From Pseudomonadota bacterium (GTDB taxonomy: Bacteria > Pseudomonadota > Alphaproteobacteria > SHVP01), in the NCBI GenBank assembly GCA_027622715.1, contig JAQBYN010000012.1, positions 1 through 64,000 of the forward strand: DNA of 64,000 bases, in the 5' to 3' direction. The translations under genes were made by a program, and so were the position numbers. The notes below the pieces were generated by a model. The model saw only the letters and a program-made list of their open reading frames with translations. It did no database searches and was not told the origin of the DNA. Below, one piece after another: positions 19,302 through 30,208 of the stretch; position 1 is the first letter of the stretch; each line of letters starts with the position of its first letter.

Positions 19302-19678
19302 GCCTGAGAACGCCAATCGGACGCGCCCGCGGGCTCGGCTCGGCCAAAGAAGGTACCCATCACTGGTGGCACCAGCGTGTTACGGCGGTGGCCCTTGTGT
19401 TGCTTTCGGGGTGGTTCGTCATCTCGCTGATCGTGATGACCGGTGCGTCGTATGAAGAGGTGCGAGCATGGATCGGGCACCCCGTTGTGACCGGCCTTCT
19501 TTTGCTCACCATCGTCTTCACTTTTTACCATCTTAAGCTTGGTCTTCAGGTAGTGATCGAAGATTACGTCCATAGCGAGATGGTCAAACTTGGTTCGCTC
19601 ATGCTGATGTCAGGCGCCTGTCTGGTGGTCGGGCTGGCCTGCGGCCTTTCTGTTCTTTACGTCGCGTTTGGGGGCTGA
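19298..19678 (+). CDS. sdhD: Succinate dehydrogenase hydrophobic anchor subunit
   Basis: Second membrane anchor of complex II, 126 aa with three helices. It opens with the alphaproteobacterial pattern RTPIGRARGLGSAKEGTHHW and contains the His-bearing helix FTFYHLKLGLQVVIEDYVH. The ATG at 19298 overlaps the sdhC stop. The open frame extends 11 codons upstream but only into sdhC. Confidence 0.96.
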   Translation: MSLRTPIGRARGLGSAKEGTHHWWHQRVTAVALVLLSGWFVISLIVMTGASYEEVRAWIGHPVVTGLLLLTIVFTFYHLKLGLQVVIEDYVHSEMVKLGSLMLMSGACLVVGLACGLSVLYVAFGG

Positions 19679-19684
19679 AGCCGC

Positions 19685-21475
19685 ATGAGTGAAGCCTATC
19701 CAATTACAGAGCACCTCTATGATGTCGTCGTCGTAGGGGCCGGTGGCGCCGGGCTGCGCGCGGTTGTCGGGATGGCTGAAAAAGGCCTCAAGACCGCCTG
19801 CGTGACAAAAGTTTTCCCGACACGGTCTCACACTGTCGCTGCACAGGGCGGCATTTCTGCGTCCTTGGGCAACATGGGACCGGACGACTGGCGTTGGCAC
19901 ATGTACGACACCGTCAAAGGGGCCGACTGGCTAGGCGATCAGGACGCCATCGAATACATGTGCAAGGAGGGGCCGGCGGCGGTCATCGAGCTTGAACACT
20001 ACGGCGTTCCGTTTTCCCGCACCGATAGCGGCAAGATTTATCAACGCGCCTTCGGCGGGATGACCACCAATTTCGGCGAGGGAACGGCGCTACGCACCTG
20101 CGCCGCCGCGGATCGGACCGGCCACGCCATTCTGCATTCGCTTTACCAGCAGAGCCTGCGCCACAAAGCCGAGTTCTTTGTCGAATATATTGCCCTAGAT
20201 CTCATTATGGACGATGACGGTAGCTGCGTCGGCATGCTCGCATGGAATCTGGACGACGGCAGCTTACATTTGTTCCGTTCGCATATGACCGTGCTCGCTA
20301 CCGGCGGCTATGGGCGCACGTACTTCTCTTGTACATCGGCCCATACCTGCACGGGTGATGGCAACGCGATGGCACTTCGTGCCGGGTTGCCGCTCCAAGA
20401 CATGGAGTTCGTGCAGTTTCACCCGACAGGTGTTTACGGGGCGGGCGTATTGATCACCGAGGGCGTGCGCGGTGAAGGCGGCTACCTCGTAAATTCGGAA
20501 GGCGAACGCTTCATGGAGCGCTACGCGCCCCATGCGAAGGACCTTGCGTCCCGCGACGTGGTGAGCCGGTCCATGACGATTGAGATTCGGGAAGGCCGCG
20601 GTGTCGGTGCCGGTAAAGATCATATTTATCTCCATCTCGACCATCTCGATCCCGCCATCATTAATGAGCGGCTGCCTGGTATCGCTGAGAGCGCCAAAGT
20701 ATTCGCAGGAGTCGATGTCACCCGGGGCCCAATCCCCGTTCTGCCGACGGTCCATTACAATATGGGTGGCATCCCGACGAACTATCATGGTGAGGTCATC
20801 AATTCGTCGGAGAATAATCCAGACGCCCTCGTCCCCGGTCTCATGGCCGCCGGTGAGGCCGCCTGTGTCTCTGTTCATGGTGCCAACCGCCTTGGATCGA
20901 ACTCGTTGCTCGATCTGGTTGTTTTTGGACGGGCGGTCGCCAATCGCGCCGCGGAGGTCGTTAAAGCCGGCGCGGGGCATCGGACTGTACCGCCAGGAAG
21001 CGTTGAGAAGGCCTTGCAGCGGCTCGATCACTTCCGCAACGCTAAGGGTGGCACACCGACCGCCGATATCCGTGCAAACATGCAGCGGACGATGCAAAAC
21101 AACTGCGCGGTCTTCAGGACCGGCGAAATTCTGGAAGAAGGCAAGACGCTCATTGACGACGTGCGTAAGAGCATGACCGACATCGGTGTCACCGACCGTT
21201 CGATGGTTTGGAACTCGGATCTGGTGGAAACGCTTGAGCTCGACAACATGATCGGGCAAGCGGTGGTCACGATGCACGGCGCCGCAAATCGCGAGGAGAG
21301 CCGCGGGGCGCACGCGCGCGAAGATTTCCCCGATCGAGACGACGAAAAGTGGATGAGGCACTCGATGGTGCGCTATGACGAATCCGGCAAGGTGACGATT
21401 GATTACCGACCGGTCCACGAATACACGCTAACCGACGAAGTTTCATATTTCCCGCCCAAGGCGCGGGTCTATTAG
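19685..21475 (+). CDS. sdhA: Succinate dehydrogenase flavoprotein subunit
   Basis: Catalytic FAD subunit that oxidises succinate to fumarate. FAD-binding [20 protein letters not shown] is at the N-terminus, the covalent flavin histidine is in [18 protein letters not shown], and the active-site block includes [14 protein letters not shown]. The C-terminal flavoprotein domain is complete. Length, 596 aa, is normal. It starts 6 nt after sdhD. Confidence 0.98.
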   Translation: MSEAYPITEHLYDVVVVGAGGAGLRAVVGMAEKGLKTACVTKVFPTRSHTVAAQGGISASLGNMGPDDWRWHMYDTVKGADWLGDQDAIEYMCKEGPAAVIELEHYGVPFSRTDSGKIYQRAFGGMTTNFGEGTALRTCAAADRTGHAILHSLYQQSLRHKAEFFVEYIALDLIMDDDGSCVGMLAWNLDDGSLHLFRSHMTVLATGGYGRTYFSCTSAHTCTGDGNAMALRAGLPLQDMEFVQFHPTGVYGAGVLITEGVRGEGGYLVNSEGERFMERYAPHAKDLASRDVVSRSMTIEIREGRGVGAGKDHIYLHLDHLDPAIINERLPGIAESAKVFAGVDVTRGPIPVLPTVHYNMGGIPTNYHGEVINSSENNPDALVPGLMAAGEAACVSVHGANRLGSNSLLDLVVFGRAVANRAAEVVKAGAGHRTVPPGSVEKALQRLDHFRNAKGGTPTADIRANMQRTMQNNCAVFRTGEILEEGKTLIDDVRKSMTDIGVTDRSMVWNSDLVETLELDNMIGQAVVTMHGAANREESRGAHAREDFPDRDDEKWMRHSMVRYDESGKVTIDYRPVHEYTLTDEVSYFPPKARVY

Positions 21476-21492
21476 AGCCGGCAGGAGCACTG

Positions 21493-22269
21493 ATGGTTGA
21501 GTTCTCGCTTCCTCGCAATTCCAAAGTTGGCACGGGTAAGACCGTCAAGGCGCCGCCGAGCGCGAAGCGCATCAAGAAGTTCAAGGTCTATCGGTGGAAC
21601 CCCGACGACGGGAAGAACCCCGAGGTCGATACCTACGAGGTCGATCTCGATACCTGCGGCCCGATGGTCTTGGACGCGTTGATCAAGATTAAGAACGAAA
21701 TGGACCCGACGCTGACGTTCCGTCGCTCGTGCCGTGAAGGCGTGTGTGGATCGTGCGCGATGAACATTGACGGGTCCAATACGCTCGCCTGTACGATGGC
21801 GATCGAGGACGTGAAGAAAGACGTAAAGGTCTATCCGCTGCCGCACATGGAGGTCATCAAGGACCTGGTACCGGACATGAAGAACTTCTACGCGCAGTAT
21901 GCGTCCGTGAAGCCGTGGCTGCAGACCGAATCAGAGCCTCCGAGCCGGGAGCGACTCCAGTCGCGCGATGAAAGAGCGGAACTCGACGGACTCTGGGAAT
22001 GCATCTTATGCGCCTGTTGTTCAACTAGTTGTCCGAGCTATTGGTGGAATAGCGACCGATACCTTGGCCCTGCGGTCCTCCTCCAAGCGTATCGCTGGAT
22101 CGCGGACAGCCGCGACGAATATACCGGCGAGCGATTGGACGACCTGGAAGACCCATTCCGCCTCTATCGCTGTCACACAATTATGAATTGCACCGCAGCG
22201 TGCCCGAAGGGACTTAATCCGGCCAAAGCGATTGCGGAGACCAAAAAGCTCATGCAGGAACGTCGCTAG
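21493..22269 (+). CDS. sdhB: Succinate dehydrogenase iron-sulfur subunit
   Basis: Electron-transfer subunit with three clusters. The [2Fe-2S] motif is [16 protein letters not shown], the [4Fe-4S] motif is [16 protein letters not shown], and the last cysteines are in [17 protein letters not shown]. The tryptophan-rich segment next to the second cluster helps form the quinone pocket. It has 258 aa and ends the sdhCDAB operon. Confidence 0.98.
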   Translation: MVEFSLPRNSKVGTGKTVKAPPSAKRIKKFKVYRWNPDDGKNPEVDTYEVDLDTCGPMVLDALIKIKNEMDPTLTFRRSCREGVCGSCAMNIDGSNTLACTMAIEDVKKDVKVYPLPHMEVIKDLVPDMKNFYAQYASVKPWLQTESEPPSRERLQSRDERAELDGLWECILCACCSTSCPSYWWNSDRYLGPAVLLQAYRWIADSRDEYTGERLDDLEDPFRLYRCHTIMNCTAACPKGLNPAKAIAETKKLMQERR

Positions 22270-22310
22270 AGCGGTTTGAGGATCGTCCGGTACAGCCGTT
22301 CGAGGAAACG

Positions 22311-23843
22311 GTGAGCGGTACGCCCGACGACGGACGCCCTGAGGAATCGCTCAAGGAAAGCTACAGTCAGCTTCCCTACGAAACGCGTGCACGGCGCAAG
22401 ACGCACCCCGACACGTTGGCCACACTAGCGACGATCTTTGGCCTATCGGCACCGCCAATCGCGCGTGCGAGAATTCTTGAAATCGGCTGCGGTCCCGGCG
22501 AGAATTTGCTCGCCATCGCCAGCGCCCTACCCGGCGCGTCTTGCGTGGGCATCGATTTTTCAGCACCGCAAATTGCGCAAGCCAACGCCCTGGCCGAATC
22601 GATCGCCGCCAAGAACGTTCGGTTTATTTGCTGTGATTTCAATACGTTAGAAGGGTCTCTCGAGCCATTCGACTATGTTATTGTCCACGGAGTCCTGTCT
22701 TGGATACCGCCGGACCGGCAAAACGAATTGATCGCTACATGCAGTCAATGCCTCGGGCCTGGGGGTCTGCTGTTCCTAAGCTACAACACGCTGCCGGGGT
22801 GGCATCAGCGCCAGGTCGTGCGTGATTTCTTGTTGCGGGAAACCACCGACATTGCCGGTGTCGGCGCAAAGGTTCGCCAAGCCCGTGAGTCGCTGTCTTC
22901 GCTCGCGGCGCGCGTCGGGTCGATGGACTGGACCTACGGCCGCATCATTCAAGACGAATGCGACAATGTTGCGAAACTGGGTGATTCATACTTAGCGCAC
23001 GATCTTCTTGAAACTTTCAATAGCGCTTTCTACTTCACCGACATCTTGCGGCGCACTGAAGAGCATGACCTTCACTATGTAGCAGAGGCTGCTTTTGAAG
23101 TGATGGTTCCGGACACCTACCCGCAGGCCATCGCGGATTCGTTGAAAACCGCTACGAACTTGGAACAAAGGGAACAGGACCTCGACTTCCTGATCAACCG
23201 GTCCTTCCGCGAGTCCGTCTTTGTCAAGACGCTCCGCCCGGCGGCGCAACCGGACCAGCGGGCACTGACCAAACTTCTGGTGGCCTCGTCGCTCCAACGA
23301 CTGCCAGATCGCGCCAACAATCCGGGCCCAGCGGTATTTCGAAGCCCCGGCGGGACGGAAATTTCCGTGGAACCAGGCGCGGCTCAGATCGCGCTGGACG
23401 GATTGGCCACGCATTATCCGGAACCGCGATCTTTAGAAGAAATTGTTGGCTCGATTCAGCAGGCGAAACAGGCGGCGCTTAAGCCGAACGAGATTGTCGC
23501 GCTAATCAACACGCTATTTGCAGCGTTCTCGCGTGGACTGATATCGCTGCATAGTGCAAGGCCCCCTATCCACGCCCACGCCGGGTCGCGCCCAATGGCC
23601 TCCGCCCTCGCCCGTAACCAGTGCGTCGGCGGCACTCGAGTAACGACGATGCTGCTCGACAACATCGACCTTGATGATTCCGATTGCCGGGCGATTCTTC
23701 GGCTTCTCGACGGCCGGCGCGACCTGCCCGCAATGGTTCGCGCGCTTCCCCCGGTGCCTGCGGTTGACTCAATGGCCCGTGTGACAACCGCGCTGGCCAA
23801 ACTTGCGCGAGCGGGCCTGATTGCGGACCTACCACGCGAATGA
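22311..23843 (+). CDS. Class I methyltransferase with MTR domain (PKMT-like)
   Basis: A 510-aa SAM-dependent methyltransferase. The N-terminus (YSQLPYETRARRKTHPDTLA) leads into the Rossmann domain: motif I ILEIGCGPGENLL near 59-71 and acidic motif II GIDFSAPQI near 83. From about 215 it has the methyltransferase regulatory (MTR) domain, and a C-terminal winged-helix-like region follows. This layout is that of the rickettsial outer-membrane protein lysine methyltransferases (PKMT1/2); the actual substrate here is not known. GTG start with GAGGA five bases upstream. It overlaps zapE by 4 nt and lies 41 nt after sdhB. Confidence 0.85.
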   Translation: MSGTPDDGRPEESLKESYSQLPYETRARRKTHPDTLATLATIFGLSAPPIARARILEIGCGPGENLLAIASALPGASCVGIDFSAPQIAQANALAESIAAKNVRFICCDFNTLEGSLEPFDYVIVHGVLSWIPPDRQNELIATCSQCLGPGGLLFLSYNTLPGWHQRQVVRDFLLRETTDIAGVGAKVRQARESLSSLAARVGSMDWTYGRIIQDECDNVAKLGDSYLAHDLLETFNSAFYFTDILRRTEEHDLHYVAEAAFEVMVPDTYPQAIADSLKTATNLEQREQDLDFLINRSFRESVFVKTLRPAAQPDQRALTKLLVASSLQRLPDRANNPGPAVFRSPGGTEISVEPGAAQIALDGLATHYPEPRSLEEIVGSIQQAKQAALKPNEIVALINTLFAAFSRGLISLHSARPPIHAHAGSRPMASALARNQCVGGTRVTTMLLDNIDLDDSDCRAILRLLDGRRDLPAMVRALPPVPAVDSMARVTTALAKLARAGLIADLPRE

Positions 23844-24961
23844 CGACGATATCTGAATCGTATCTTCAGCTGCTCGAGCGAGAAGGATGGCAAGCTGACC
23901 CAGTTCAGTCTGCGGCGGTTGAGCGTTTCGCCGAACTGGAGAAAGAACTCGCCCAATTTAGTAGATGTGGCGGACGATTCTTTTCACGCATTGTCGGCAA
24001 AGGTAAGCGCCCTACCCCTAAGGGACTGTACCTGTGGGGTGGCGTTGGCCGGGGCAAGTCGATCTTGATGGATCTGTTTTACCAAAACATCGAGTCGGTA
24101 CCGAAGAAACGCGTTCATTTTCATGCGTTCATGCTTGATGTCCACGCGCGCGTGTTCCAGCTCCGCCGTGACCCGTCCAACAACGGTGACCCGCTCAAGG
24201 AGGTTGCCAAACAGATCGCCACGGAAACAACACTGCTTTGTTTTGATGAGTTTCAGGTTACCGATACCGCCGACGCGATGATTCTCTCGCGGCTATTCAA
24301 GAAGATGTTCGAACGCGATGTGATTGTCGTCGCGACATCCAACCGGCCACCGCTAGACCTCTATCTCGGCGGTCTAAATCGCGACCTGTTTTTGCCGTTC
24401 GTTGACATGTTGATCGATAGAAGCGTGGTCAGCCACCTCGATGGCGCCAAGGACTATCGCTTAGAACAACTTCGGAGCATCGGCGTTTTTCACACCCCGC
24501 TAGGGCCCACCAGTGACAGTGAGCTCGCCGCCGCCTTCCACCAACTCACCGGCAGAGACCGCGGCGACCCCCTAGAACTGAGGGTCCAAGGCAGATCATT
24601 GACCGTTCAGAGCACGGCCAGCGGTGCCGGACAGATGACGTTCGCCGAACTGTGCGAGCGCCCGCTGGGGAGCGCGGACTATTTGGCGATCGCCGAAACT
24701 TTCAACACACTGATCGTTTCGGGGATTCCCTTAATGGGGCCGGAAAAACGCAACGAGGCCAAGCGATTCACCACGCTCATCGACGCGCTCTATGAGCACA
24801 GAGTGAATCTTATTTGTTCTGCCGACGCGGCGCCCGACCAACTTTATCCCGACGGGCACGGATCCTTCGAATTTGCCCGTACCGTTTCTCGTCTCATGGA
24901 AATGCAGTCGCCCGACTATATGGCATTGGCGCATATCGTGACCGGAAGCCCATCAAATTGA
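23840..24961 (+). CDS. zapE: Cell division ATPase ZapE (AFG1 family)
   Basis: AAA-type ATPase of the AFG1/ZapE family, linked to Z-ring stability and, in mitochondria, to quality control of respiratory subunits. Walker A is GGVGRGKSILMDLF and Walker B is LLCFDEFQVTDTADAM. The family-specific VHFHAFMLDVHARV and SNRPPLDLYLGGLNRDLFLPF are present. Length is 373 aa. A position next to sdh is common in alphaproteobacteria, where the gene usually precedes mdh; here mdh is absent. The last 9 nt overlap the convergent HAD gene. Confidence 0.95.
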   Translation: MTTISESYLQLLEREGWQADPVQSAAVERFAELEKELAQFSRCGGRFFSRIVGKGKRPTPKGLYLWGGVGRGKSILMDLFYQNIESVPKKRVHFHAFMLDVHARVFQLRRDPSNNGDPLKEVAKQIATETTLLCFDEFQVTDTADAMILSRLFKKMFERDVIVVATSNRPPLDLYLGGLNRDLFLPFVDMLIDRSVVSHLDGAKDYRLEQLRSIGVFHTPLGPTSDSELAAAFHQLTGRDRGDPLELRVQGRSLTVQSTASGAGQMTFAELCERPLGSADYLAIAETFNTLIVSGIPLMGPEKRNEAKRFTTLIDALYEHRVNLICSADAAPDQLYPDGHGSFEFARTVSRLMEMQSPDYMALAHIVTGSPSN

Positions 24962-25822
24962 CTCGGCGCTCCATTGCAGGGCCGGCAACACGCCGATTGG
25001 ATGGGTGCCGCTGGCCTTAAGAAAGCGATTAAGGCGCTGTTCGTCGATTGGATCGCCGACGTCCGCGCGATATAGACCGCCGGCCACGAACACCGCGTCT
25101 ATTCCAAAGGCGTTAGCACCCGCAATGTCGGTTCGGGGACTGTCACCCACCGCGACAACTTGCGACAACGGCAGATCGCGCGCACCTATGCAGGCGTCGT
25201 AGGCTGGCGCGTAGGGTTTGCCAAATTGAACGACGTGGCCGCCAATGCTGGCGTAGTGGGCAGCGAGCGCCCCGGCGCAGAGCAGCGTGAGCGGTCCACG
25301 CATGACACTGAGATCCGGATTTGCGCAGATAAGGGGCATATCCCGATTGCGCGCGACCTGGAGTTCCGTCTCGTAGTCGGCAACGGTTTCGGTCTCGTCA
25401 TTGCGAAATCCGGTCACCAGCAGAAAGTCGGCGCCATCAAGCGCCGCCGCTTCTTGATACTCGAGGCCGGCCAACAGCTGGGCGTCCTTGGGCGGTCCTA
25501 TGTATCGAAACCGGTTGCGGTTCTCTAGCTCGGGAATCCCTCGTCGAAGTGCGCGGTAGGTGATCTCGCCTGAACTCACAATCCCATCGTAGGCGCTGGC
25601 GGGAACCCCAATGCCGCCAATTTGCCGCCTGACCGCATCGGCACGGCGCGGCGCGTTCGAAAGCAAAATTCGCTCGATCCCCGCCGTCCGCATGCGATCT
25701 AGACAATCAAGGGCATTGGAATATGGGCTGGTTCCGTCGTGAACGACGCCCCACAGATCTATGAGTGCCAGATCGTACTGCGATGCGATCTCGCCGAAAC
25801 CTTCAAATATTTTGTAGGGCAT
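24953..25822 (-). CDS. HAD-type hydrolase, TIGR01459/NagD-like
   Basis: Haloacid dehalogenase superfamily phosphatase of the NagD type. The nucleophile motif is ALIDLWGVVHDG (DxW in place of the usual DxD; the tryptophan form is typical of this subfamily). It also has motif II LLSNAPRRAD and the C-terminal metal motif VVAVGDSPRTDIAGAN. The physiological substrate is unknown. I prefer the ATG at 25822, preceded by GGGGA, giving 289 aa; an ATG at 25882 would add 20 residues inside the end of pyrD. It lies about 34 nt downstream of pyrD. Confidence 0.88.
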   Translation of the reverse strand: MPYKIFEGFGEIASQYDLALIDLWGVVHDGTSPYSNALDCLDRMRTAGIERILLSNAPRRADAVRRQIGGIGVPASAYDGIVSSGEITYRALRRGIPELENRNRFRYIGPPKDAQLLAGLEYQEAAALDGADFLLVTGFRNDETETVADYETELQVARNRDMPLICANPDLSVMRGPLTLLCAGALAAHYASIGGHVVQFGKPYAPAYDACIGARDLPLSQVVAVGDSPRTDIAGANAFGIDAVFVAGGLYRADVGDPIDEQRLNRFLKASGTHPIGVLPALQWSAESI

Positions 25823-25856
25823 TAGGTCCCCGCAGCAGGCAGTCGCACGCGCGAGG

Positions 25857-26918
25857 TCATTGCCTGCCCTCAACGCCGACAACCTCCGATAGCGAGCGAA
25901 CGCCGTCGCGGTCCATTAGCTGTCTTAGGTCGAGCAATATTCTGTGCACTAGGTCAGGCCCCTGGAAGATGAGTCCGGTATAGAGCTGAACGAGCGAGGC
26001 GCCAGCCTTGATCTTTGTGTAGGCGTCCTCGCCTGACCAAACTCCACCAACACCGATCAAAGGCAGACGGCCCTGACTTAGGCGAAACGCGTCTCGCAGT
26101 ACTTCGGTGGAGCGCGCAAATAACGGCCGACCCGAAAGGCCACCCGCTTCCGTCGCGAATTGTTTGGCGAGAAATGGCGGTCGATCGACGGTGGTGTTCG
26201 ATACGACGAGCCCGTCTATCCCGGTTTCAATCGCGATCTCGACGATGCCGCCAAGGTCGTTCGGCGCCAAGTCAGGGGCAATCTTGACCAAGAGCGGCGG
26301 CCGGCGTTCGCTCTGACTTCGCGCGTCGCGCAGGCGGTTTAGGAGTTCGCCGAATTTCGCCCTTGCCTGCAAGTCGCGAAGCCCCGGGGTGTTCGGCGAT
26401 GATATGTTGACGACGAGGTAGTGCGCGAGATCGGAAAAACGCAGCACGCCGTCGACGTAATCCTGAATGGGATCTTTGGCGTCCCGATTTGCGCCGACAT
26501 TTATCCCAATGATGCCAGGATCGCCGTTGCGTTGCCGCCGCATATTTCGCGCGAAGGTTTCATGACCATCATTGTTGAAACCAAGTCGGTTGATCACGGC
26601 ATCGTCGCGCGGCGATCGAAAAACCCGCGGACGTGGATTCCCTTTTTGCGGCTTTGGCGTCACGGTCCCAGCTTCGACAAAACCAAAGCCTGTCTTCAGC
26701 ATTGCCCGTGTAGCGACCGCATTCTTGTCGAACCCAGCAGCCAATCCGACCGGGTTTGGGAATCGAAGGCCTGCGATGGTTGTTTCTAGACCAGCGACCG
26801 TGCGCCGACGAGCAGGAAGCAAACCAGATCGCAACACGCCGAGTGTCAGGGCGTGCGCGCGCTCGGGGTCCAGGGCAAACAGAACAGGGCGAATAAGATC
26901 AAACGGGCGCGCTGACAC
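25857..26918 (-). CDS. pyrD: Dihydroorotate dehydrogenase (quinone), class 2
   Basis: Membrane-associated FMN enzyme passing electrons from dihydroorotate to quinone in pyrimidine synthesis. An N-terminal amphipathic extension precedes NPVGLAAGFDKNA. The catalytic serine lies in NISSPNTPGLRDLQ, and FMN contacts lie in VSNTTVDRP and IGVGGVWSGEDAY. It has 353 aa, normal for class 2. The start is a GTG directly adjoining the stop of the SRAP gene. Confidence 0.97.
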   Translation of the reverse strand: MSARPFDLIRPVLFALDPERAHALTLGVLRSGLLPARRRTVAGLETTIAGLRFPNPVGLAAGFDKNAVATRAMLKTGFGFVEAGTVTPKPQKGNPRPRVFRSPRDDAVINRLGFNNDGHETFARNMRRQRNGDPGIIGINVGANRDAKDPIQDYVDGVLRFSDLAHYLVVNISSPNTPGLRDLQARAKFGELLNRLRDARSQSERRPPLLVKIAPDLAPNDLGGIVEIAIETGIDGLVVSNTTVDRPPFLAKQFATEAGGLSGRPLFARSTEVLRDAFRLSQGRLPLIGVGGVWSGEDAYTKIKAGASLVQLYTGLIFQGPDLVHRILLDLRQLMDRDGVRSLSEVVGVEGRQ

Positions 26919-27662
26919 CTAAAACAAACTCGCCTGACGGGGTTCCACGGGTTCTACTGAATCGACCGGATCGAGGCAGCCCGCGTCATCGTTCTTGACG
27001 CTATTGACGCTCGGGCTCACGGCTATAACGGTCAGGTCGACGTGCGATGGAACGACTAGGCGCGCAAGGTCGCCGGGGCCTGCGTGGGGATCAAGCCAAG
27101 CGTCGAAATTTTCTGGGTCTAGGACGACCGGCATGCGGTCATGAGTGTTGGCGACCGACGGCAACGCGGGGCCAGTGACAATCGAGTAAGTCTCGATGAC
27201 TTGACCGGCCGGGCCGACGTCGCGGGGACTGCCGGTCTGGACATCGAGGGGGCGCGTCCACGCGTCCCATATCGCGGCAAACGCCATCAAAGCGCCATTC
27301 GAGGGGCGAATCAGGTAGGGCTGACGTTTGCCATCGACGACCTTCCACTCGTAATACCCATCGGCGGGAACCAAGCACCGTCGCTGCGCGAAACTTTCGC
27401 GAAAGGCACTTTTGGTCGCGACTGTCTCACCTCGCGCGTTAATCATGCGCGATCCGACCGCAAGGCCGTCCGCCCATGAGGGCACCAAACCCCAGCGAAG
27501 GAGGGCCAACTCTCGGTCACCTGTGCTTGTCATCCGCATGACCGGCATCGTGTCGGTCGGCGCCACGTTGTAGCGCGCCGGAAAGTTGGGCATCCCGCCG
27601 ACCAGCAGGAAAAGACGCCTCATGGCCTCGGCCGGGGAGAGGAGGAGATAGCGCCCACACAT
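26919..27662 (-). CDS. yedK: SRAP-domain protein (YedK/HMCES family)
   Basis: Suicide enzyme that crosslinks to abasic sites in single-stranded DNA. The catalytic cysteine is residue 2 (MCGRYLLLSP), exposed after loss of Met. The supporting residues are visible in NARGETVATKSAFRE, LVPADGYYEWK and the His of HDRMPVVLD. I chose the ATG at 27662 so that Cys is residue 2; the ATG three codons upstream would bury it. It has 247 aa and directly precedes pyrD. Confidence 0.94.
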   Translation of the reverse strand: MCGRYLLLSPAEAMRRLFLLVGGMPNFPARYNVAPTDTMPVMRMTSTGDRELALLRWGLVPSWADGLAVGSRMINARGETVATKSAFRESFAQRRCLVPADGYYEWKVVDGKRQPYLIRPSNGALMAFAAIWDAWTRPLDVQTGSPRDVGPAGQVIETYSIVTGPALPSVANTHDRMPVVLDPENFDAWLDPHAGPGDLARLVVPSHVDLTVIAVSPSVNSVKNDDAGCLDPVDSVEPVEPRQASLF

Positions 27663-27764
27663 GGCGGGCATCCTAACGATTCGATTGACCGCCGCAATCC
27701 GTCGCGTTTGACCACTCTCGATCTGCGGTCGACAATGGTCCAGGATTAATGATCGAGCCGTGAG

Positions 27765-28631
27765 ATGCCGGATTCAAAGATTGAGGACGAAGGCCGCTTC
27801 TATTTCGAGGGGGAGTGGTTCGATTCGAACCCCAAGATGATCGGCCCTGCAACGCACGCCTTTTGGATGGCATCAGTCGTGTTCGACGGTGCCAGAGCCT
27901 TTGAGGGATTAGCGCCCGACCTTGATCTCCACTGCCAGCGGCTGATTCGATCAGCGTCGGCCATTGGACTGACCCCCCCGATAACCTGGGAGGTCGTTCG
28001 CGACTTGGCCGTGACAGGGATTCGGATGTTGCCGCGGGATTCACAGCTTTACATTCGGCCAGCGATTTTCGCCGAAGATGGCTTCGTCAATCCGGAGGCG
28101 GACAGCGCTAAATTTGTGCTGGCAATCCTGCACTCGCCGATGCCTCGCTTTAAGGGATTTACCGCCTGTCTTTCATCATTGCGGCGCCCGGCGCGGGACA
28201 TGGCGCCAACCGATGCAAAGGCCGCGGCACTCTACCCCAACAGCGGTCGCGCGCTGCGTGAGGCAGCCACGCGGGGTTTCGACAATGCTGTCATGCTTGA
28301 CCCGAACGGCAACGTTGCCGAATTCGCCACCGCGAACTTGTGGTTCGCCAAGGATGGGGTTGCCGTAACCCCCGCCGAGAACGGCACATTCTTGAGCGGC
28401 ATTACCCGCCGGCGGGTCAAAGAATTATTGCGATCCGACGGAATTGCGGTCGAAGAACGGGCAGTGACCTTTGACGACGTGTTAGATGCCGATGAAGTAT
28501 TCAATACCGGCAATTACGGCAAAGTCATGCCGGTGACAAAAATCGAGAATCGAGCACTGCAACCGGGACCGATTGCCCGGCGCGCCTTCGACCTCTACAT
28601 GGAATTCTCGAAGGGCCAGAACGTCTTCTAG
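27765..28631 (+). CDS. Branched-chain amino acid aminotransferase (class IV)
   Basis: PLP enzyme of fold type IV, expected to transfer the amino group of leucine, isoleucine or valine. Features are [12 protein letters not shown], the PLP lysine in [20 protein letters not shown], and [17 protein letters not shown] with GITRRRV for phosphate binding. The YPNSGR variant belongs to a subgroup of alphaproteobacterial ilvE-like proteins, and substrate range may differ from classical IlvE. It has 288 aa. Its stop shares a CTAG with the convergent lysK. Confidence 0.88.
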   Translation: MPDSKIEDEGRFYFEGEWFDSNPKMIGPATHAFWMASVVFDGARAFEGLAPDLDLHCQRLIRSASAIGLTPPITWEVVRDLAVTGIRMLPRDSQLYIRPAIFAEDGFVNPEADSAKFVLAILHSPMPRFKGFTACLSSLRRPARDMAPTDAKAAALYPNSGRALREAATRGFDNAVMLDPNGNVAEFATANLWFAKDGVAVTPAENGTFLSGITRRRVKELLRSDGIAVEERAVTFDDVLDADEVFNTGNYGKVMPVTKIENRALQPGPIARRAFDLYMEFSKGQNVF

Positions 28632-30208
28632 CTTGGCGCCGAAAGAGTCCGGCGCACAAGATCGGCGAAATTACCGACCCCATAGAGCGCGACGAAAGAC
28701 CCAATGCGCGGCCCTTGTTTCTGGCCAAACAAGACCTCGTAAAGAACGCCAAACCAGTCGCGCAAATTTTCAAAGTTGTGGCGCTTGCCCACCTCGTAGA
28801 TCCGGTTCTGAATTGCTTCCGCGTCTGATCCGTCGGGGAGGCCTTCGATTTCGCCGATGAGATCTTCGAGCGCGGTGCGCTCCTTTGACGAAGGCGCCCG
28901 GAAAACCTTCGATGGTTCCACAAAATCCCGGTAGTAGGCGATGGCATAGGTGACCAATCGGTCCAAGAGCGGGTGCGTTTCCGGCGTCGCGCCTTCGACA
29001 TATTGCCCGACAAAACCCCACAGCACCGCAGGGTCGTCGGTGTTACATACGCTCACCAAGTTGAGCAAGATGCCAAAACTAATGGGCAGATCTTCGGTCG
29101 GCGCGTCATCGCCGTGGATGTGCCACACGGGATTGTCCATGCGAGCAATGCGATCGGGTGTCTCATGAAATGTGCGAAGAAAAGCCGCGTATTCGTCGAC
29201 TGCCCGCGGGATCACATCGAAATGTAAGCGCTTCGCTTTGCGCGGCGACTGAAACATGTAGAGAGAGAGGCTCTCCGGAGAGGCATAGCGCAGCCAGTCT
29301 TCAAGTGTGAGGCCATTGCCGCGGGATTTCGAAATTTTCTCGCCATTTTCATCGAGGAACAGTTCGTAAGTGAACCCGTCAGGAGGCCGGCCATCGAGGA
29401 CTTTGCAAATCCGGCTCGACAGCCGTACCGAATCGATCAGGTCTTTGCCTGACATCTCGTAGTCGACGTCCAACGCCCGCCAACGCATCGCCCAGTCAGC
29501 TTTCCACTGGAGTTTGCAATGGCCACCGGTTACCGGAACCTCGGTTTTCTTCCCGGCGTCGTCGATATAAACGATGGTCCCAGCTTGAGGGTTTTGCTCA
29601 ACTACAGGCACCTGTAGGACCTGACCCGTCTTCGGACAGATCGGCAGAAAGGGACTGTAGGTCGCCCGGCGCTCGGCACCGAGAGTGGGCAAGATCACAT
29701 TTGTAACGTCGTCATAGTGCTGCAGCATGAGCAGCAAAATTTCGTCGAATAGGCCGCTCCGGTAGCATTCGGTCGCGCTCTTAAATTCGTAGTCGAACCC
29801 GAACCGATCTAGGAATGACCGAAGCCGCGCGTTGTTGTGGTGGCCAAAGCTCTCATGGGTGCCGAATGGATCTGGAACCGACGTAAGCGGTTTGCCCAGG
29901 TGTTGGGCAAGCTCTTCGCGATTCGGCACATTGTCGGGAACCTTCCGAAGGCCGTCCATGTCGTCGGAAAAGGCATAAAGTCTGGTTGGGATGTCCGAGA
30001 GTTCGGAAAACGCGCGACGGACCATTGTCGTCCTCGCAACTTCACCGAATGTTCCGATATGGGGAAGACCTGATGGGCCGTACCCCGTCTCGAACAGGAC
30101 AAAGCCTTTATCGGGCGGCTGGGCACGATAACGCTCGACGAGGGCTCGTGCCTCGGCGAAGGGCCAGGATTTTTGATTATCAAGGGACACGGTCAGCTCG
30201 CGCGGCAA
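28628..30208 (-). CDS. lysK: Lysyl-tRNA synthetase, class I
   Basis: Charges tRNA-Lys using the class I (Rossmann) catalytic domain, as in archaea and many alphaproteobacteria, rather than the common class II LysS. The HIGH-type motif is [14 protein letters not shown] and the KMSKS-type motif is [16 protein letters not shown]. The helical anticodon-binding part fills the C-terminal 200 residues. Full length at 526 aa. No class II enzyme is seen in the window. Confidence 0.96.
   Translation of the reverse strand: MPRELTVSLDNQKSWPFAEARALVERYRAQPPDKGFVLFETGYGPSGLPHIGTFGEVARTTMVRRAFSELSDIPTRLYAFSDDMDGLRKVPDNVPNREELAQHLGKPLTSVPDPFGTHESFGHHNNARLRSFLDRFGFDYEFKSATECYRSGLFDEILLLMLQHYDDVTNVILPTLGAERRATYSPFLPICPKTGQVLQVPVVEQNPQAGTIVYIDDAGKKTEVPVTGGHCKLQWKADWAMRWRALDVDYEMSGKDLIDSVRLSSRICKVLDGRPPDGFTYELFLDENGEKISKSRGNGLTLEDWLRYASPESLSLYMFQSPRKAKRLHFDVIPRAVDEYAAFLRTFHETPDRIARMDNPVWHIHGDDAPTEDLPISFGILLNLVSVCNTDDPAVLWGFVGQYVEGATPETHPLLDRLVTYAIAYYRDFVEPSKVFRAPSSKERTALEDLIGEIEGLPDGSDAEAIQNRIYEVGKRHNFENLRDWFGVLYEVLFGQKQGPRIGSFVALYGVGNFADLVRRTLSAPS

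Noticed and set aside
20264-21418. A 384-codon open frame on the minus strand opposite sdhA
   Set aside because: It is a shadow of a GC-rich, strongly coding gene; the product matches no family and the sdhA product is unmistakable.
27820-27840. A tRNA T-loop-like sequence (GGTTCGATTCGAACCCC)
   Set aside because: It lies inside the aminotransferase gene, and no acceptor or anticodon arm can be drawn around it.
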